Assembly: GCA_022605405.1 (NCBI GenBank)
Contig: JABYQQ010000004.1
Coordinates: 2,963,494-3,027,493 of the forward strand
Length of the DNA: 64,000 nucleotides
Direction of reading: 5' to 3'
DNA from: Earliella scabrosa
Taxonomy: Eukaryota > Basidiomycota > Agaricomycetes > Polyporales > Polyporaceae
Shown: one piece after another, positions 33,915 to 45,661 of the stretch
Layout of the letters: every line of letters starts with the position of its first letter
Position numbering within the stretch: position 1 is the stretch's first letter
Notes under the pieces: generated by a model
The model's database searches: none
What the model was told of the DNA's origin: nothing
Seen by the model: only the letters and a program-made list of their open reading frames with translations
Translations under genes and position numbers: made by a program

Positions 33915-34484
33915 TCAGCGTAACGCAGTAACCATGGCATCGAAAATAACGTTGGTCAAAGTAATCTTCGGGGCTCCCATTGCGACGTATGCGTCATCGG
34001 CACGTGCTTGAAACTGCGGAGGCACAAAACTACATGCTTGCCGACGACCTTCTTCGCCTCCTAGGCGTTCTCTGAGCTCCTGGACAAGTTCCCGGCGCAC
34101 ACGTATCGCACAGTTGCGTGCCCCAGGGCGAACGGACTCCGGACATTCCATCATATGCCGGGGCGACATTCCTGAGGGAAGCATTTCCCCCTTCTGGGAT
34201 CGCAGTCGGCGATTGTTCCAATACTCGCGAAAAGCATCAAGATGCTGTTGAATGAGAGGCGGAAACAGCCAGTTGAATACTGACCTGGCATATCACAAAG
34301 TTCGTAATCATCGGCATTATCAGAGACAGCGGTTCACTCACTGATGATGGGTATTATGTGACTGAAACTTGTGTTTCGCGGCACCCGACAGAATGACATG
34401 TTTCAAGTTGTAGCCTTCTGAGCCGGTCAGGTCCCAGGACGAGGGATAGCGACGCAGGAGAATAAGGTTAAAGTTTGGCACACG
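33915..34484 (-). pseudogene. C-terminal fragment of a transposase/integrase-related protein (tentative)
   Basis: Two minus-strand exons join across an intron from about 34341 to 34288: NLILLRRYPSSWDLTGSEGY and LSGAAKHKFQSHNTHHQ, then SVFNWLFPPLIQQHLDAFRE, YWNNRRLRSQKGEMLPSGMS and a C-terminal RRELVQELRERLGGEEG. The pattern of a Trp/Phe-rich helix, an NxRR basic strand and LPSGMSP resembles the tail of fungal integrase-core proteins. No catalytic residues are present. An acidic minus-strand stretch at 34520-34790 (DDEEYVERARRGTRQR) may be an upstream exon. Confidence 0.4.
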
Positions 34485-34799
34485 TGAGAGCGGTGACACG
34501 GGAGTGGATGTGGAAGGACGCCTGGCTCTCTACTTCGACTGACGTCGCTCATGCCTGTACCCGCCACACGCTCGACCTGTTGGAGACGACGCTGTCTCGT
34601 ACCTCGTCTGGCACGCTCAACATACTCTTCGTCATCTGAGCCGAGGCCTTTCTCCTGCAGGATATTCTCGATATCTTGTGACTGCTCGCCATCCTCATCA
34701 GCCCTGAAGTATCCTTGGCCATTTTCGGGAGTCGTTCGCGGTTCCTGACCCGGACGCAGGTTCTGGAAGGTTTCTTGGTCAGTTCAAAGTCCAATCTTT

Positions 34800-35357
34800 G
34801 ACAAGAACATGTAGCCTCCTGCTCACCAGGGTCTATAGCAGCCGTTGGTTGGAGTCGACGTTTCTCGACTCGCCGCCCCTCGACTGATGCAGCCCACTTG
34901 CAGGCTCATTGGCTTCAGCGGTATGTTGTTGGCTCTGCTGATTCTATTTGTCGTGGATGCCATCCGCGTTGACTAGCGACTGGGTTGTAGGAGTGCTTCG
35001 TGTGGGACCGACAGCATTAGGACGGCCACGAGTGCGCAGGCCATGTGCCAGCGGTTGAGCGAGCTAAAGGGAATTTGACGCAGATCTTGTGGTGAGTGAC
35101 GACGAGTGTTACGACCGAGGATGTCCAAGGCTGATGTCTTGTCGCTCACAATACAGGACAACCCCGACGGCGCGAACTTGAGAGGGAGGTTGGGCTGCCG
35201 GCACAGGGGAATAGTGGGACTTAAACGTTTCAACTGGGAGTTGAAGTTGGAGCGGTCGTCGCCAGGGGGGGGTTACATAAGCCGAACTGGTTCGTTTTCG
35301 TCCTCATCTTTGCCTTGTTATTTGACAAGAATTTCATATCCCTGGCTACCACTCACG
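34800..35357. other. No supported gene
   Basis: Boundary between the minus-strand fragment and the second Plavaka copy. No clear frame. The 5' end and zinc-finger exon of that copy would be expected here but were not found. Confidence 0.35.
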
Positions 35358-38300
35358 ATGTCCTCTGTCGGCTCTACTCGCTCCTCTCAGTCACAACTGC
35401 CGAGAACAACTGAAGACACATACCTCACTCGCGCGCCATCTCGGCCAGAATCCCGCCTGTCGACATGACGCGCACACCAATAAACGGCCTCGGAAAGCCT
35501 CACATTTTAGTTCTCCGGCCCCGAGTGAATGCCCTCGCTACCGCGTGCACGTCGAGGCGGACCTTGACTCTGCGCCGCTGTTCTTCTGCGAAGCGGGTTA
35601 TGGCGCCAACGCTGAGCCTTCTACAGGCAGCTTGCGGCCGTCCGTCCCCCCATGCCATCGGGAGTCCACATGTCCGACCTGCCCCCTCATGAAAATCGTG
35701 ACCCGGGACTGCAGTCCTCAGTCATCGACGCCGAGGCGGAGAGTGTTTCATCGCGGAAGCGGAACGCAAGACCCCGCTAACGAGAGCCCAGTGCCTGCGC
35801 CCCCGAAGCCACTTGCAACACCACGTACCCTTTTCCAGAGGCTGGACGTCCGCTTGCAGCCATTCCAACGAGCTTCGAGGTCGAGAAGCAGGCGCGCGAG
35901 GTCCTGGACCTTCCGCCTCATGCCCCGCAGTATGAGTGGGAGGTTGCACAGTTCATCATAGACAGTGATCTGTCTCAGCGCGACACAGCCTGAGGGAGGC
36001 TCCTGCGAACACGAATGGTGAGTGCAATTGCCATTGCGCCTGCGTGACTGTGCGTTCACTGATCGTATAGCATAGTCATTGCCGAAATACTGCCCCGGAA
36101 CGGCTCGCATCGTTTGGAAACAACAACAGTTTTTTAAACATCGTGGACTCACTGCCTGTACCGCGGGCGAAGTGGAAGTGCATCGAAATTGCGATCACTG
36201 GTAATCTCTGCGACGCGGATGGGAATGCAATGACGGAGACACTCGATTGCTGGGGCCGCGATGTGGTGGATGTTCATAGGGGATAGATATCTTGGGGAAT
36301 CCGGCGTCACCCAGGAAGAGTTGAACGGCACCAGTGCGGAGGAGAAGGATCACATCTTTGCCGAGATGGCATCCGCCGAGTGGCACATCCAGGTATGTCC
36401 TTAAGATATCTTGCAGCACCATGTCGCCAAAGATCATATCCATAGGCCGTCAAAGCGTCATCCCGACTCTGCCATCGTGTCTGTCATCCTCGCGTCAGAC
36501 AAGACGCAATTGCCCACCTTCAGTGGTGATAAACAGGCCGAGCCCGTGTACCTCACCATCGACAAGAACGTTCGGCGCCAACCCTCCCGCGGCGGTCGCT
36601 CTCCGAGTCGGCTATCCAGTACCAGTGTCGAAGACTCGAAGCTGCACTGCTTTCGCCCTGCCAACCGCTCACTGGAAGGCTACCGTCACTTCCATTTCGC
36701 ATGAAGCAACTGCTCGCACCTCGGGTCCAGGCAGGAAATTCAAAGGAGGGCGTTCCTATGACATGTGGAGACGGCTATGTCCACGGCTATGTCCGTTGTG
36801 TCTTCCCCCTGCTTGCTGCGTACATAGCAGATCATCCCGAACAATGTCTCGTCTGTTACAACAAATAGAACCGGTGTCCCACATGCCTCGTTGACCGCGA
36901 CCGCCGGGGACAGATGCTGGATGCATCCTACCGCAATCCCGAAGAGACTCTCGCGGTCCTGCAGGAGTCAAACTTCGAGAAGTTTACACAGCCCAGCCCA
37001 GGGCCTCCGCGATGTCCCGATGCATTGCTGGGCCGATCTTCCCTACTCCAACATCTTCAACTGCATCGTCCCCGACCTTGTGTACCAACTCCACAAAGGC
37101 GTCTTCATGAGTCACCTCGTCAAGTGGGTCTCCAAGGGCCATAAAGACGAGCTTGACGCCCGCTTCACCACCAACCTTCGCATCTTCACCAAAGGTACCT
37201 CGACTATCTCGCAGGGGACGGGGAACAGTGAGTTCTTCAACTTCAACTTCCGGCAGATGTACTACTAGAAGGTACTCATTACCCTCATCGACGGCCTGCA
37301 CATAGATCCGCACGTGATGATTGCTTCGCGCGTAATCCTCGACTTCGTCTATCTCGCGCACTACCCTTCCCACACAACCTCCACCCTTGAGCAAATGAAG
37401 ACGGCTCTCGAGACCTTCCATGCGACCAAGCAGGTCTTCATCAACATCAGCGCGCGCGAGCACTTCAACACCACGAAGTTGCATTGGACATGTCCCTGGA
37501 CTTCGGCGCATGTGATGGATCGAGCACCGAGATCTCGGAGCGCCTCCATATCAATTTCGCGAAGATGGCATACCGCGCGTCAAACCGGAGGCAATACTTA
37601 CGTCCAGCAGACCGTGGTGTGGCTCTCGCGGCGCGAGAAAGTGCGATGGTTCCAGAGCTTCCTCGATCGGAGACCTCCGAAGCCGCCCAACCCCCATCTG
37701 CTCGTTCACATCCCCCTGAGCAATCTCTTCCCGTCGCCACGGCTTTTCCGGATGAGCTATCCCACTCGAACCCCGTTGAAGTCTTCCCAATGCGTCATCC
37801 CCTACGCCAGTGGCTGATGATCTTGCCTGCGCAGGTCATCTCTCCGCACGTACACTCTCGTTCTCAGAATCACTCACAGTGACGCAGAACAGCGCGGAAT
37901 GTTGGCATCCGACCCCGATGGTGCGTCCGATGATGGCTTGAACGATGACCCAGGCAAGTGATACATCTCATGTGCGTTGCTTCATGACTGACCCGCACTA
38001 GGACGACGACTCGTTTGGGCCATATACCATCTCAAAGCATCCCGGTCTAGGCTACATGTCCCCTGAAGAGATGGGGACGTCTCTAGGCGTCACACTCCCA
38101 CAGTTCGAGTCAGCTATCCGCAACTTCATGACCGCTGAGGGCTGCCCGCCGTCTTCGTTTACTGCCGACAAGATCCTCAAATCCTCACATCCGGTGTTAA
38201 AGAAAATTTCCCTAACCCTACCCTCTCTGCGCGGCATAGTCAAGGACACATTCTACGACACTGTACGCATCCTCGGCGACGTCAACTCATGAACCGCGCT

Positions 38301-38758
38301 TCATCACCGCCATATTTCTGGAAAGGTCAGAGATTGCCGAAAGCATTGGAGTTACAGGTACGCTGACCTGTATCTTGTCATAACCTCTCGTTCATGAGAA
38401 TTGCAATAGGTTATCGCATCGCGCAGGTGCGCGCGCTGTTCTCCCTCCCGAAATGCAACTGCAACGCCTCCGCCGGGATGCCACTGACACCCATGCGCAT
38501 CCTGCCTATGCCGAGCTCTTCACCCCGTTCTCCACTTCGGACCCTCACAGGAAGCTCTATGCCATTGCACGAGTTCGTCAACGGTACGTCCCGAAGAGTA
38601 CCATCATTCCGATCACCCGCATCTTCCCTAGCTGCCATCTCATGCCCAAATGCGGGTCTCGCATCGACCGGAGGTGGACATCAGACACTATCATAGAGAA
38701 GTGCGATGTAATGTATTTGAATCCGTTCTCGGATCATCACATGTATCTATTTGTTTGA
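35358..38758 (+). pseudogene. Second Plavaka-type transposase, different subfamily, heavily decayed
   Basis: Pieces in transposase order: EVEKQAREVLDLPPHAPQYE (about 35880), NIVDSLPVPRAKWKCIEIAI (about 36140), [20 protein letters not shown] (36480), [13 protein letters not shown] and [19 protein letters not shown] (36750-36865). Next come VPMHCWADLPYSNIFNC (37010), LVYQLHKGVFMSHLVKWVSK and ISERLHINFAKMAYRASNRR (37530-37595). The C-terminus is IAQVRALFSLP, SCHLMPKCGSRIDRRWTSD and LNPFSDHHMYLFV, ending at 38758. A TAG at 36866-36868 breaks a segment open on both sides, and several frame changes follow. The motif set (ILASDKTQL...FSGDK) differs from the first copy (ILGSDKTTVSVATG), so the two belong to distinct Plavaka subfamilies rather than being recent duplicates. 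Confidence 0.8.
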
Positions 38759-38759
38759 G

Positions 38760-39740
38760 TACTACTGCTACTTGCTTCTCTCATGGTCGAGAGACGTGCT
38801 CGCCTTGGCTGGGCCTTGAACGAGCTGGGGCGGGCACCGCATGGATGAACCTAGGTTCAACACGAACCCCTCGCAGCTGACACATGTATGAGACTATGGA
38901 TGAACCGAGATCCCGTTTCCAACCGGAGCAACTCCGGGTTCCTGATAGGCTTCCGACACCAACGCCACTGGTGGATTTTAGGTGTACTTGTAAGTGGGCG
39001 CATGTCACTGGCAGTCTGATAGATGCTAGCAAGAGACTGAAAAAAATGATAGATGTGAGATCCGGGACTGACGAGGGAAATCGCACAGAAGCACATATTG
39101 CGCTCCCGGAAGGATATGACGATGGAGCGAAGAGACGGAACGAGCTAAGGGAGGGAGGGCGCGACTAGGAGGAGGGCTTAGGTCAGATCAAAGTCGATGA
39201 GGTAGGTTTATATGTAGATAGTGGTCGCGTCGGAAGTCGTCAGCACACTCGCAGCGGCGCACGATGCGCATGTACTCCCAGCTGAGATCTGGACCGTCCA
39301 CAGTCCCTGATCCGCAGTGGGAGTCCGGTGTGTCGCGCTGTTGCGTCACAGCTCGGGGTCGTGCGCTGCGAATGGAAGCCGGGAGATCCGCCGGTGCACT
39401 GACGTATGGTGTCGCAGGGCCTTAACAAGGAGGAGGAAGAAGAATGGTTCGTTGGAGACTCATGATGACGGGACTGTCAGTGGACAGCAACACAGGAGAA
39501 ATGCACTGCACGCACCGATTGAGTCTCCGACGAGCAGTCCCTCCCCATCCATGCAAGCTCTAGCATCAAATCGATACCGACTATTCACGGGGCGCATGCC
39601 GTGATGCCGTGCCTTCGACCAACGAACACGACTCAAGCTTTGCGCATCTCTGGGGGAAGGGTCTACGGAAACCAGTTTCAGCCCCCGAATTAGGGAAAGG
39701 GGACGGTACTCACAGTTCGAGAATGTGGTGGTGCACGTCG
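38760..39740. other. No supported gene
   Basis: Short frames without motifs. 3' flank of the second Plavaka copy. Confidence 0.45.
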
Positions 39741-40260
39741 AGGCTGCAAAAGGCGAGAGTACTCACTCTGCACCGGCGCGTCCGCGAAGTCGTACATCGT
39801 CACGACACCCGTTCCCGCCTCCGTGACGAGCAGCCTGCCAATGCTCTCGTTCCACCCAAACGCCGCCACGCGCTTGCACAGGTCGCTCGGGCCCTTGAAG
39901 TTGCCCCGCTATGGCCAAACAGCATCGAGCCGATGAGCGCCATATTGCACGGATGGGGCACGACGTGGTGCACAATCTGGCGCGGGCCCGGGACGTCCCA
40001 CTCACGGTCAATCCACGGCTGCACGCGGGTCCGACAGGTCCTCCCGGTGATAGCTGTAGAGCAGTGCGCGGGGATTACCGCCAGTTTGACGTTCGGGTTT
40101 CGAGCACGCCAGGACGTCATCCAGCTCGCCGTGAGGCTGTAGCGGTACGCAACCGGGTGTTGGCTCGTGGTGAGGGATACTGGCTAGTTGTCTGGAGGAC
40201 GCGCTTGGGCTGGAAGAGGAGCCGGACAAAGTGCCGAGCTCGTCCAAGCATCAATGCCTT
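39741..40260 (-). pseudogene. Possible F-box/WD-like protein relic
   Basis: A minus-strand segment near 39900-39790 reads FKGPSDLCKRVAAFGWNESI, then GRLLVTEAGTGVVTMYDFAD, a pattern of C-terminal propeller-like blades in basidiomycete F-box proteins. It is preceded in another frame by VHHVVPHPCNMALIGSMLFG. A further minus-strand stretch to about 40780 (GALAISGFDTPPLPPPTTLA) could be an earlier part of the same gene. The frames disagree and no F-box was found, so this is at best a broken copy. Confidence 0.3.
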
Positions 40261-41047
40261 GGCCGGATTCAAGAAGGGGCGGAGGATGCGCGGTATGAGT
40301 CGGACCTTGTCATGATAGTTAACGTTGCTGATGGAGTCCGAGATGCTGACAGACAGAGAGGTCAGTAAGCGGGTGAGTATATGCGCATATATTCACCTTT
40401 GGCTCTTGGCATCGTAAACCATGGTCTTCAAAGCCCTGCGGAGCGTCTGCTGGTGCGCGCGAGTCTCAGATACAGTGTATGGCGTGCTATATGCGGGGTG
40501 TCGAGACGCACCGGAGTCGCGTCCGGGCGGGGCGGACGACGAGGTGTTCCTTCATCAGCGGGGACAGGCTGCGTGTGGTTCTGTGCTTGTGCTGTGAAGA
40601 TGATAGCAAGCGTCGTTGGCGGCGGAAGAGGAGGAGTGTCGAACCCGCTTATCGCGAGGGCGCCAATGTTGGCGGCGCCGTCAGTGTGTGCGGGACAGCG
40701 ATGAGTGCAATGTCCTGTTTGGGCGGTACCTCTGGCTCCTTGTCCTCGTCCTTGTCCTTGTACTCGTCCTTGTCGCACTTGCTGCGTGTCATGGGAGTCG
40801 CGGGAAGGGAGAGTTGAGGCTGAGGGAGGGAGATGTGGTACGAAGCAAGGCTCCGTCGCGTGCGACGCGCTAAGTCACAGCCGTCATGTGATCGTGTTCA
40901 GGCGATTTCCAACGTGTCGGCTCTACTTATAACGCGGTGACACGATGGCCAGTGTCAACACCTTACATAATGAAGCTTTATGTCATCCAAGCAGCTCAGG
41001 CCGACCTAGGCGAGGAACAAGTCACAAAGTGAGGCGACGATATCGGC
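40261..41047. other. No supported gene
   Basis: Includes a short cttgtc/tcgtcc-type simple repeat at about 40740-40775. The minus-strand frame to 40778 may belong to the relic at 39741. Confidence 0.35.
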
Positions 41048-41114
41048 GCGACCTGGGCGCGACCTGGGCGCGACCGGGGCGCGACCGGGGCGCGGCGACC
41101 GGGGCGCAACGGGC
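41048..41114 (+). repeat. 11-bp tandem array, units gcgacctgggc and gcgaccggggc
   Basis: Two gcgacctgggc units are followed by two gcgaccggggc units, a 3-bp insertion, another gcgaccggggc and a partial unit. The period and 9 of 11 bases match the array at 10254 (gcgacctgatc in the same register). No gene start is recognisable within several hundred bases. Confidence 0.9.
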
Positions 41115-43388
41115 GTCTTTATTGCGTCCTAACTGCATCTTGACCCCAGCTGAATATTTACCCACGTGAGACTTGATGTTGACATTCACAATAGTCTGCT
41201 GCGTGGGGCTGCAAAGGAAGCCCGGGCCGAGGCTCGAGCACACGCGACCTCACGCTGAGTAGTAGCACATTCAGCGCGGTCCGGCCGCATCAGAAACTTT
41301 CGGCGTTGGCGTAACCACAGTACTAGTGTCAAGTTCGCCACAATACCATAAACCGTATGTTGTGACAGAGTGGTGTGCGCTACTATTGAGGCGCTGATGA
41401 CGTAACCACCATCGATCTCAGCATCTATCGAGATCTACGATCTACCTCGACACCCATGCACCCATGCACAGCCGTGGACGCTCTACACTACACTGTACGT
41501 ACTACTAATTCTTGGTGTACCACTTATCTCTTCGTTGCGGACCGTAGGTATCGTCGCACAGAGATCAAGGTACTCGGTCGTAGGCGTCTGGAAGAAGTCA
41601 GCCATGGCCCACGGTTGATCGGAACCGAACAGCCCGGCAAATACCGGAACACTCCCACCTGGCTGGACTCGAAGTTCGATTGTCAACCTCCGTCGCGGGC
41701 TCTATCCGAAGATTGGCGGGCCAGCGTAACACAAGTCTCCACGACACAAGCTCAAGGTCGTCACAAGGCAGAGAGGACACTATCAAGACTGGCGTATGCG
41801 GCCTTGCTTGCCACCCGCCGTGGCCGATGCTAGCTAATACTTAGCGGCTCGGTATCCGGGATGGCCTATGCTGCCGCGCGACCACGGAGAGAATTTCTTG
41901 TGACCTCCAAAACCCGTATTCATTGGCTTATGCTCAGTCTTGCGAAGCCTGTTATAGCAGACTGTCGACCGCTCAAGACTAGCTAAACGCACAACTCAGA
42001 ATGTCGCAACAGGATTTGCTGCATGTGAGTATGAACCAAGTCCCATTCATGAGCTGTCCCCTTTCAGAGCACATCGCGTTTACGTTTCCCAATGATGAAG
42101 AGAGTTCGTACCGTCCCGAGGGCGAGGGCAGCCGCCGTGGAGAGACCAACCGCACCGGCAGTGAGGGATTGGCATCGCGTTACGAGGTCTTAGCGATGTC
42201 CCATCATTGTCCCAGGATGACGGCGGGGACGAGCACACGCAGTGCGGCAATGGCGCCGTAATATCACCCCGACCCTGCGCCCTCCTGCCGACGGCGGCAG
42301 CAGGGTCTTTACTTCTTCTGGTTCGGGCTTATTTTCCATTATCCGGGCTTGACATGCACGCCCTTCCGGGAGGTCTCACAATGGCGTATGAGCCTGTAAG
42401 TTCCCCTTATTCGCGCCAGAATCCGCGCAATATTACTCAATATCGGGGTGGTTTGGTCCTGGCCAGCTGAGGACGTGCCAGCACGTCTCTCACCTTCCTG
42501 CCTCACCCTCCCATCTTCGAGCCCTCTTTCAGTTGCAACCTCCCTACCCCCGTTCGAGATCCATGATGACTATCCTAACAGGACTGACGACAGTCGATAC
42601 GGAGGTGAGTCTCTTAGTGCGACGCTCTGACAGACCTATCTACTAACGTCTGGGTCGGGAACACGTCGATTCATAGCTGCTCGCCTCACTGTTAAATCCC
42701 GACGACTACAATGTCCATTACAACTTCACCTATGCTGACTTGCTCCAAGTATGTCCCCGGGGCTGTGGAAGTCGCTTGCATCGTGCTGACACTCGACCAT
42801 GAGGTATTCATACACTTGGGCTTCTCCGTGAGCAACGGCCACAAGAAGGGCTCCCAAATAGCCTGGCCCTCGGGCCCGAATGCCCGTCGACTGGGACGAA
42901 AGGAGATATTGGTCCGAGAGGTGAGTACTGACATTCACCCGAGTCCCGTCCTACCTGACCGATCTGTAGGCAGGAGCTTCTTCTTCCTCTACCGTTTCCC
43001 AAGGAACCAAGGCGAGGTATGCTTCTGTCGCTATAACTTTGGGACAGTAAGCTCATCCATAGCACTTTCTTCCAGATTACGTCTCGATCTAGAACGCCTG
43101 TATGGCATCTCGACCGACACGATGTTCTAGAGGAGGCCGGGTGGACTATGTGGACATTGGTTCACATCATTATGACGTGCTGTATGGTTTCATCGATACC
43201 TATCCCAACTGTCTGCCATTGCATCCTCCCGACCCGTACGGCGACACGACCACTTCTGGAAACAATTCGCGACACAGCGAGCTGCGAGTGCAATGATATC
43301 GCATTGGTAGTGCGATGGTCAATACCGGGTCTCACATTGTACATATATACAACTGGGGCCTCGACGCTGGACCGTGCTATGCAAGGAC
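41115..43388. other. No supported gene
   Basis: Short exon-like stretches with plausible splice sites exist (for example 42583-42750), but no protein family or continuous frame could be recognised. Confidence 0.35.
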
Positions 43389-43475
43389 GCGCTATAGACG
43401 CCGGACGCGGTCTGGTCGCGCTATAGACGCCGGACGCGGTCTGGTCGCGCTGTAGACGCCGGACGCGGCCAGGTC
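43389..43475 (+). repeat. 29-bp tandem array, three units
   Basis: Units beginning gcgctatagacgccgg start at 43389, 43418 and 43447. The first two are identical and the third carries a few substitutions. Each ends with ctggtc or caggtc before the next gcg, so the opposite strand carries cgcgacc, the core of the two 11-bp arrays. Confidence 0.9.
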
Positions 43476-44687
43476 GCGCGGGGCCCGGCCTCAGCGCCAT
43501 GGTTCCGTTCTCCACGTAGCACAACTATTCGACGCTGGCAACACCACTCTGCCTTCACCCCCACCCTGTTCGCCTCTCAGCCTTGCAAACATGCTGTGCG
43601 CCACTGGCATCAACGCTCAGATTCACGCCCACCGTCGGACTCCCAATCGCAGCGCAGGGACTCAACAGTTACAAACGCCTCCTTGAGAGCGTCGCAGGTT
43701 GCCTCGCCGACTGATTTCATGTAAGTCTTTCTACTCTCTCATTGAGCGGAACTGATTACATACCTTGCTATTGCGTAGACCGTATGCACGCCTGTCATAT
43801 GCGTACATAGGCCGAGAAGTCTTGGCCGTCGGTCGCACAGCCCACCCACCCGCCTCAGCCAGGCCACCCTGTCCTTCCAGTCGCACACACTAGGATCCGA
43901 AGCGCCTCGGACATTCCGCGGAAGAGCGTATCAGGGCGTTGAAAAACGACGATGAAGGAACCCTTCGACACCGCACATGGGAGGACCTTGACACCGCAGC
44001 ACATGACGCTGTTCGACACGGCGAAGGATACGCGATGCTTGCCTTGACTCCATTGCGCAAGCTGTCGTCGGGAAGCAGCGATCAGGGGGATAAGACGCGA
44101 TCAACACGAGGTGGTACGTGTCACGAAGTCTCCTATCGTCTGACGCTCACGGAGGAAACAATCTAGTGTGAAACTATGCGCGAAGGCAATGCGGAAGATC
44201 TCCCTCGTCGAAGTCTCCATCGCGTCCAAGAACATGGTCCATGCCTTGTTGTCGTATCGTTGTCAACCATGGTACACTGGTCTGGCGAGTTCGCGAAGTG
44301 TGCGCTGAGTCGTAGCTGCACCTGGCCCGGTTGGCCGGGTGTTGTCAGCCGCTCTGTCTCTGTGTCGACGACGATCTCCGGCCGCGAAGACCCGGGTCCC
44401 TTGCCCTTATCTGGAGGGAAGTACGAGCCCTGCAGCGCAGGCTGTGAGCTTCCCGTCGCACCATAGTCGCCACGGATAAGTTCGTACAGGGACAATTCCA
44501 TCCATTGCAAGATTCCGGTGCGTCTCTGCCAATGCGCTCATACTGCATCATACTGATTGCGCCGCGCTGTAGGTTGAACACGCAAGGCAAAGACCTGACA
44601 AAGTACAACCACTCCCGCTACCGACTCCTCTCAGACTCCCGGCTGAACAAGCTTCGTGAACTGTTGGCGCTGCTCACCCTACCAGCG
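43476..44687. other. No supported gene; possible decayed 5' part of the kinase
   Basis: Coding-like fragments occur at 43940-44160 but in no continuous frame. I see no kinase glycine loop or ATP-binding lysine. Confidence 0.35.
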
Positions 44688-45069
44688 ACCTCTTCTACCG
44701 ACTTTGCGAGAATGACGTCTGCCAGAATAAGGACGCGCAGCTGCCCAAGGCGGTCCTCTCTCTCATTCACGCCGAACAGGTATGCCACGACGTGCGTATT
44801 GCCAGCGACGTCTGGGTTCTCGGCGTCATCCTCCTCAACATGATCACCGGTCAGAACCCGTGGCAGAGGACGTTGCTCAAGGACGCGTCTTTTGCGCGCT
44901 TCAACCACTCTATGAGGTCTTCCCCTTCTCCAAGGGCGCGCACGAGATTCTTCTCCGCATATTCACCTTCACTCGGTTCAGGCGGATCATGTTCCCCCAG
45001 CTGCGCAACACAATCCTCCACTTCGACAGGTTCTTCCGCCCGGCCGAGGATAACGATCATATGAACTGA
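44688..45069 (+). pseudogene. Ser/Thr protein kinase remnant (Ran1/KSP1-like), catalytic loop missing
   Basis: The frame reads DLFYRLCENDVCQNKD, LSLIHAEQVCHD, then jumps to IASDVWVLGVILLNMITGQN, the subdomain IX helix of fungal Ran1/KSP1-type kinases. After FARFNHS the frame shifts by one at about 44910 and continues YEVFPFSKGAHEILLRIFTF, FPQLRNTILHFDRFFRP to the stop at 45067. The HRDLKPEN catalytic loop, DFG and activation segment that should lie between CHD and SDVW are absent. This is an inactive kinase fragment with an internal deletion and a frameshift. Confidence 0.7.
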
Positions 45070-45548
45070 GACTGGCACTACAAACAGCAACGACTAGCAA
45101 GGCGCGGCACACTCGAACCGGTACGTTTTCGCACCTCTTCCTATTCTGGTACCCTAACCTCTTCTCTCGCCTTTTTGCAATGGCTGCTCCGTCCTCGCCT
45201 TCCTGCATTTTCCCTTCCAGGTACTCACGCACACGGCCAGCAGCCTTGTTAATCGCAACCTGCCGTAGGTCTCTAACTACGGACGGGAGACACGCGGAAG
45301 CGATAGTGGGAAGAATTGAGTGAGTCCTCGCAGTGCCAAATCCGTGCCTCGCTCATTATGATGCAAATGCCCCCGCCCCAACATGTATCATATCGAACAA
45401 CCTACCATACCATCTTCAATACATACACAACACCAAACAATCGCGCTTATCGGGATTCCGGTTACCCTGTGGCTCGCGGGCGAATGTCTGCCGATTGCGA
45501 TCGGTCATGCTCCTGATCACGACGGGCACGGGCCCTAAGCCAGCCCAT
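45070..45548. other. No supported gene
   Basis: Flank between the kinase remnant and the foldback element. Nothing recognised. Confidence 0.45.
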
Positions 45549-45661
45549 AGGAAATAGGTAGGACATTGGTGTGGAATCTATAATATCCTTTGTTTCCGAG
45601 GGCGCTTAGGCCTGAAAACGAGGAAATGATAGATCCCGCATCGATGTCCTACCTATTTCCT
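45549..45661. mobile_element. 113-bp foldback/MITE-like hairpin element
   Basis: The ends are perfect 18-bp inverted repeats (AGGAAATAGGTAGGACAT at 45549-45566 and its complement at 45644-45661). Pairing continues, with scattered mismatches, through about 50 bp of each arm, so nearly the whole element folds into one hairpin with a short loop around gagggcgcttaggcc. No clear target-site duplication was seen. It has no coding capacity. It may be a non-autonomous MITE or a small-RNA hairpin source. Confidence 0.75.

Noticed and set aside
42001..42935. Possible small spliced gene starting MSQQDLLH
   Set aside because: Plausible splice sites exist, but the spliced product ends quickly, no family is recognised and alternative frames are equally good.
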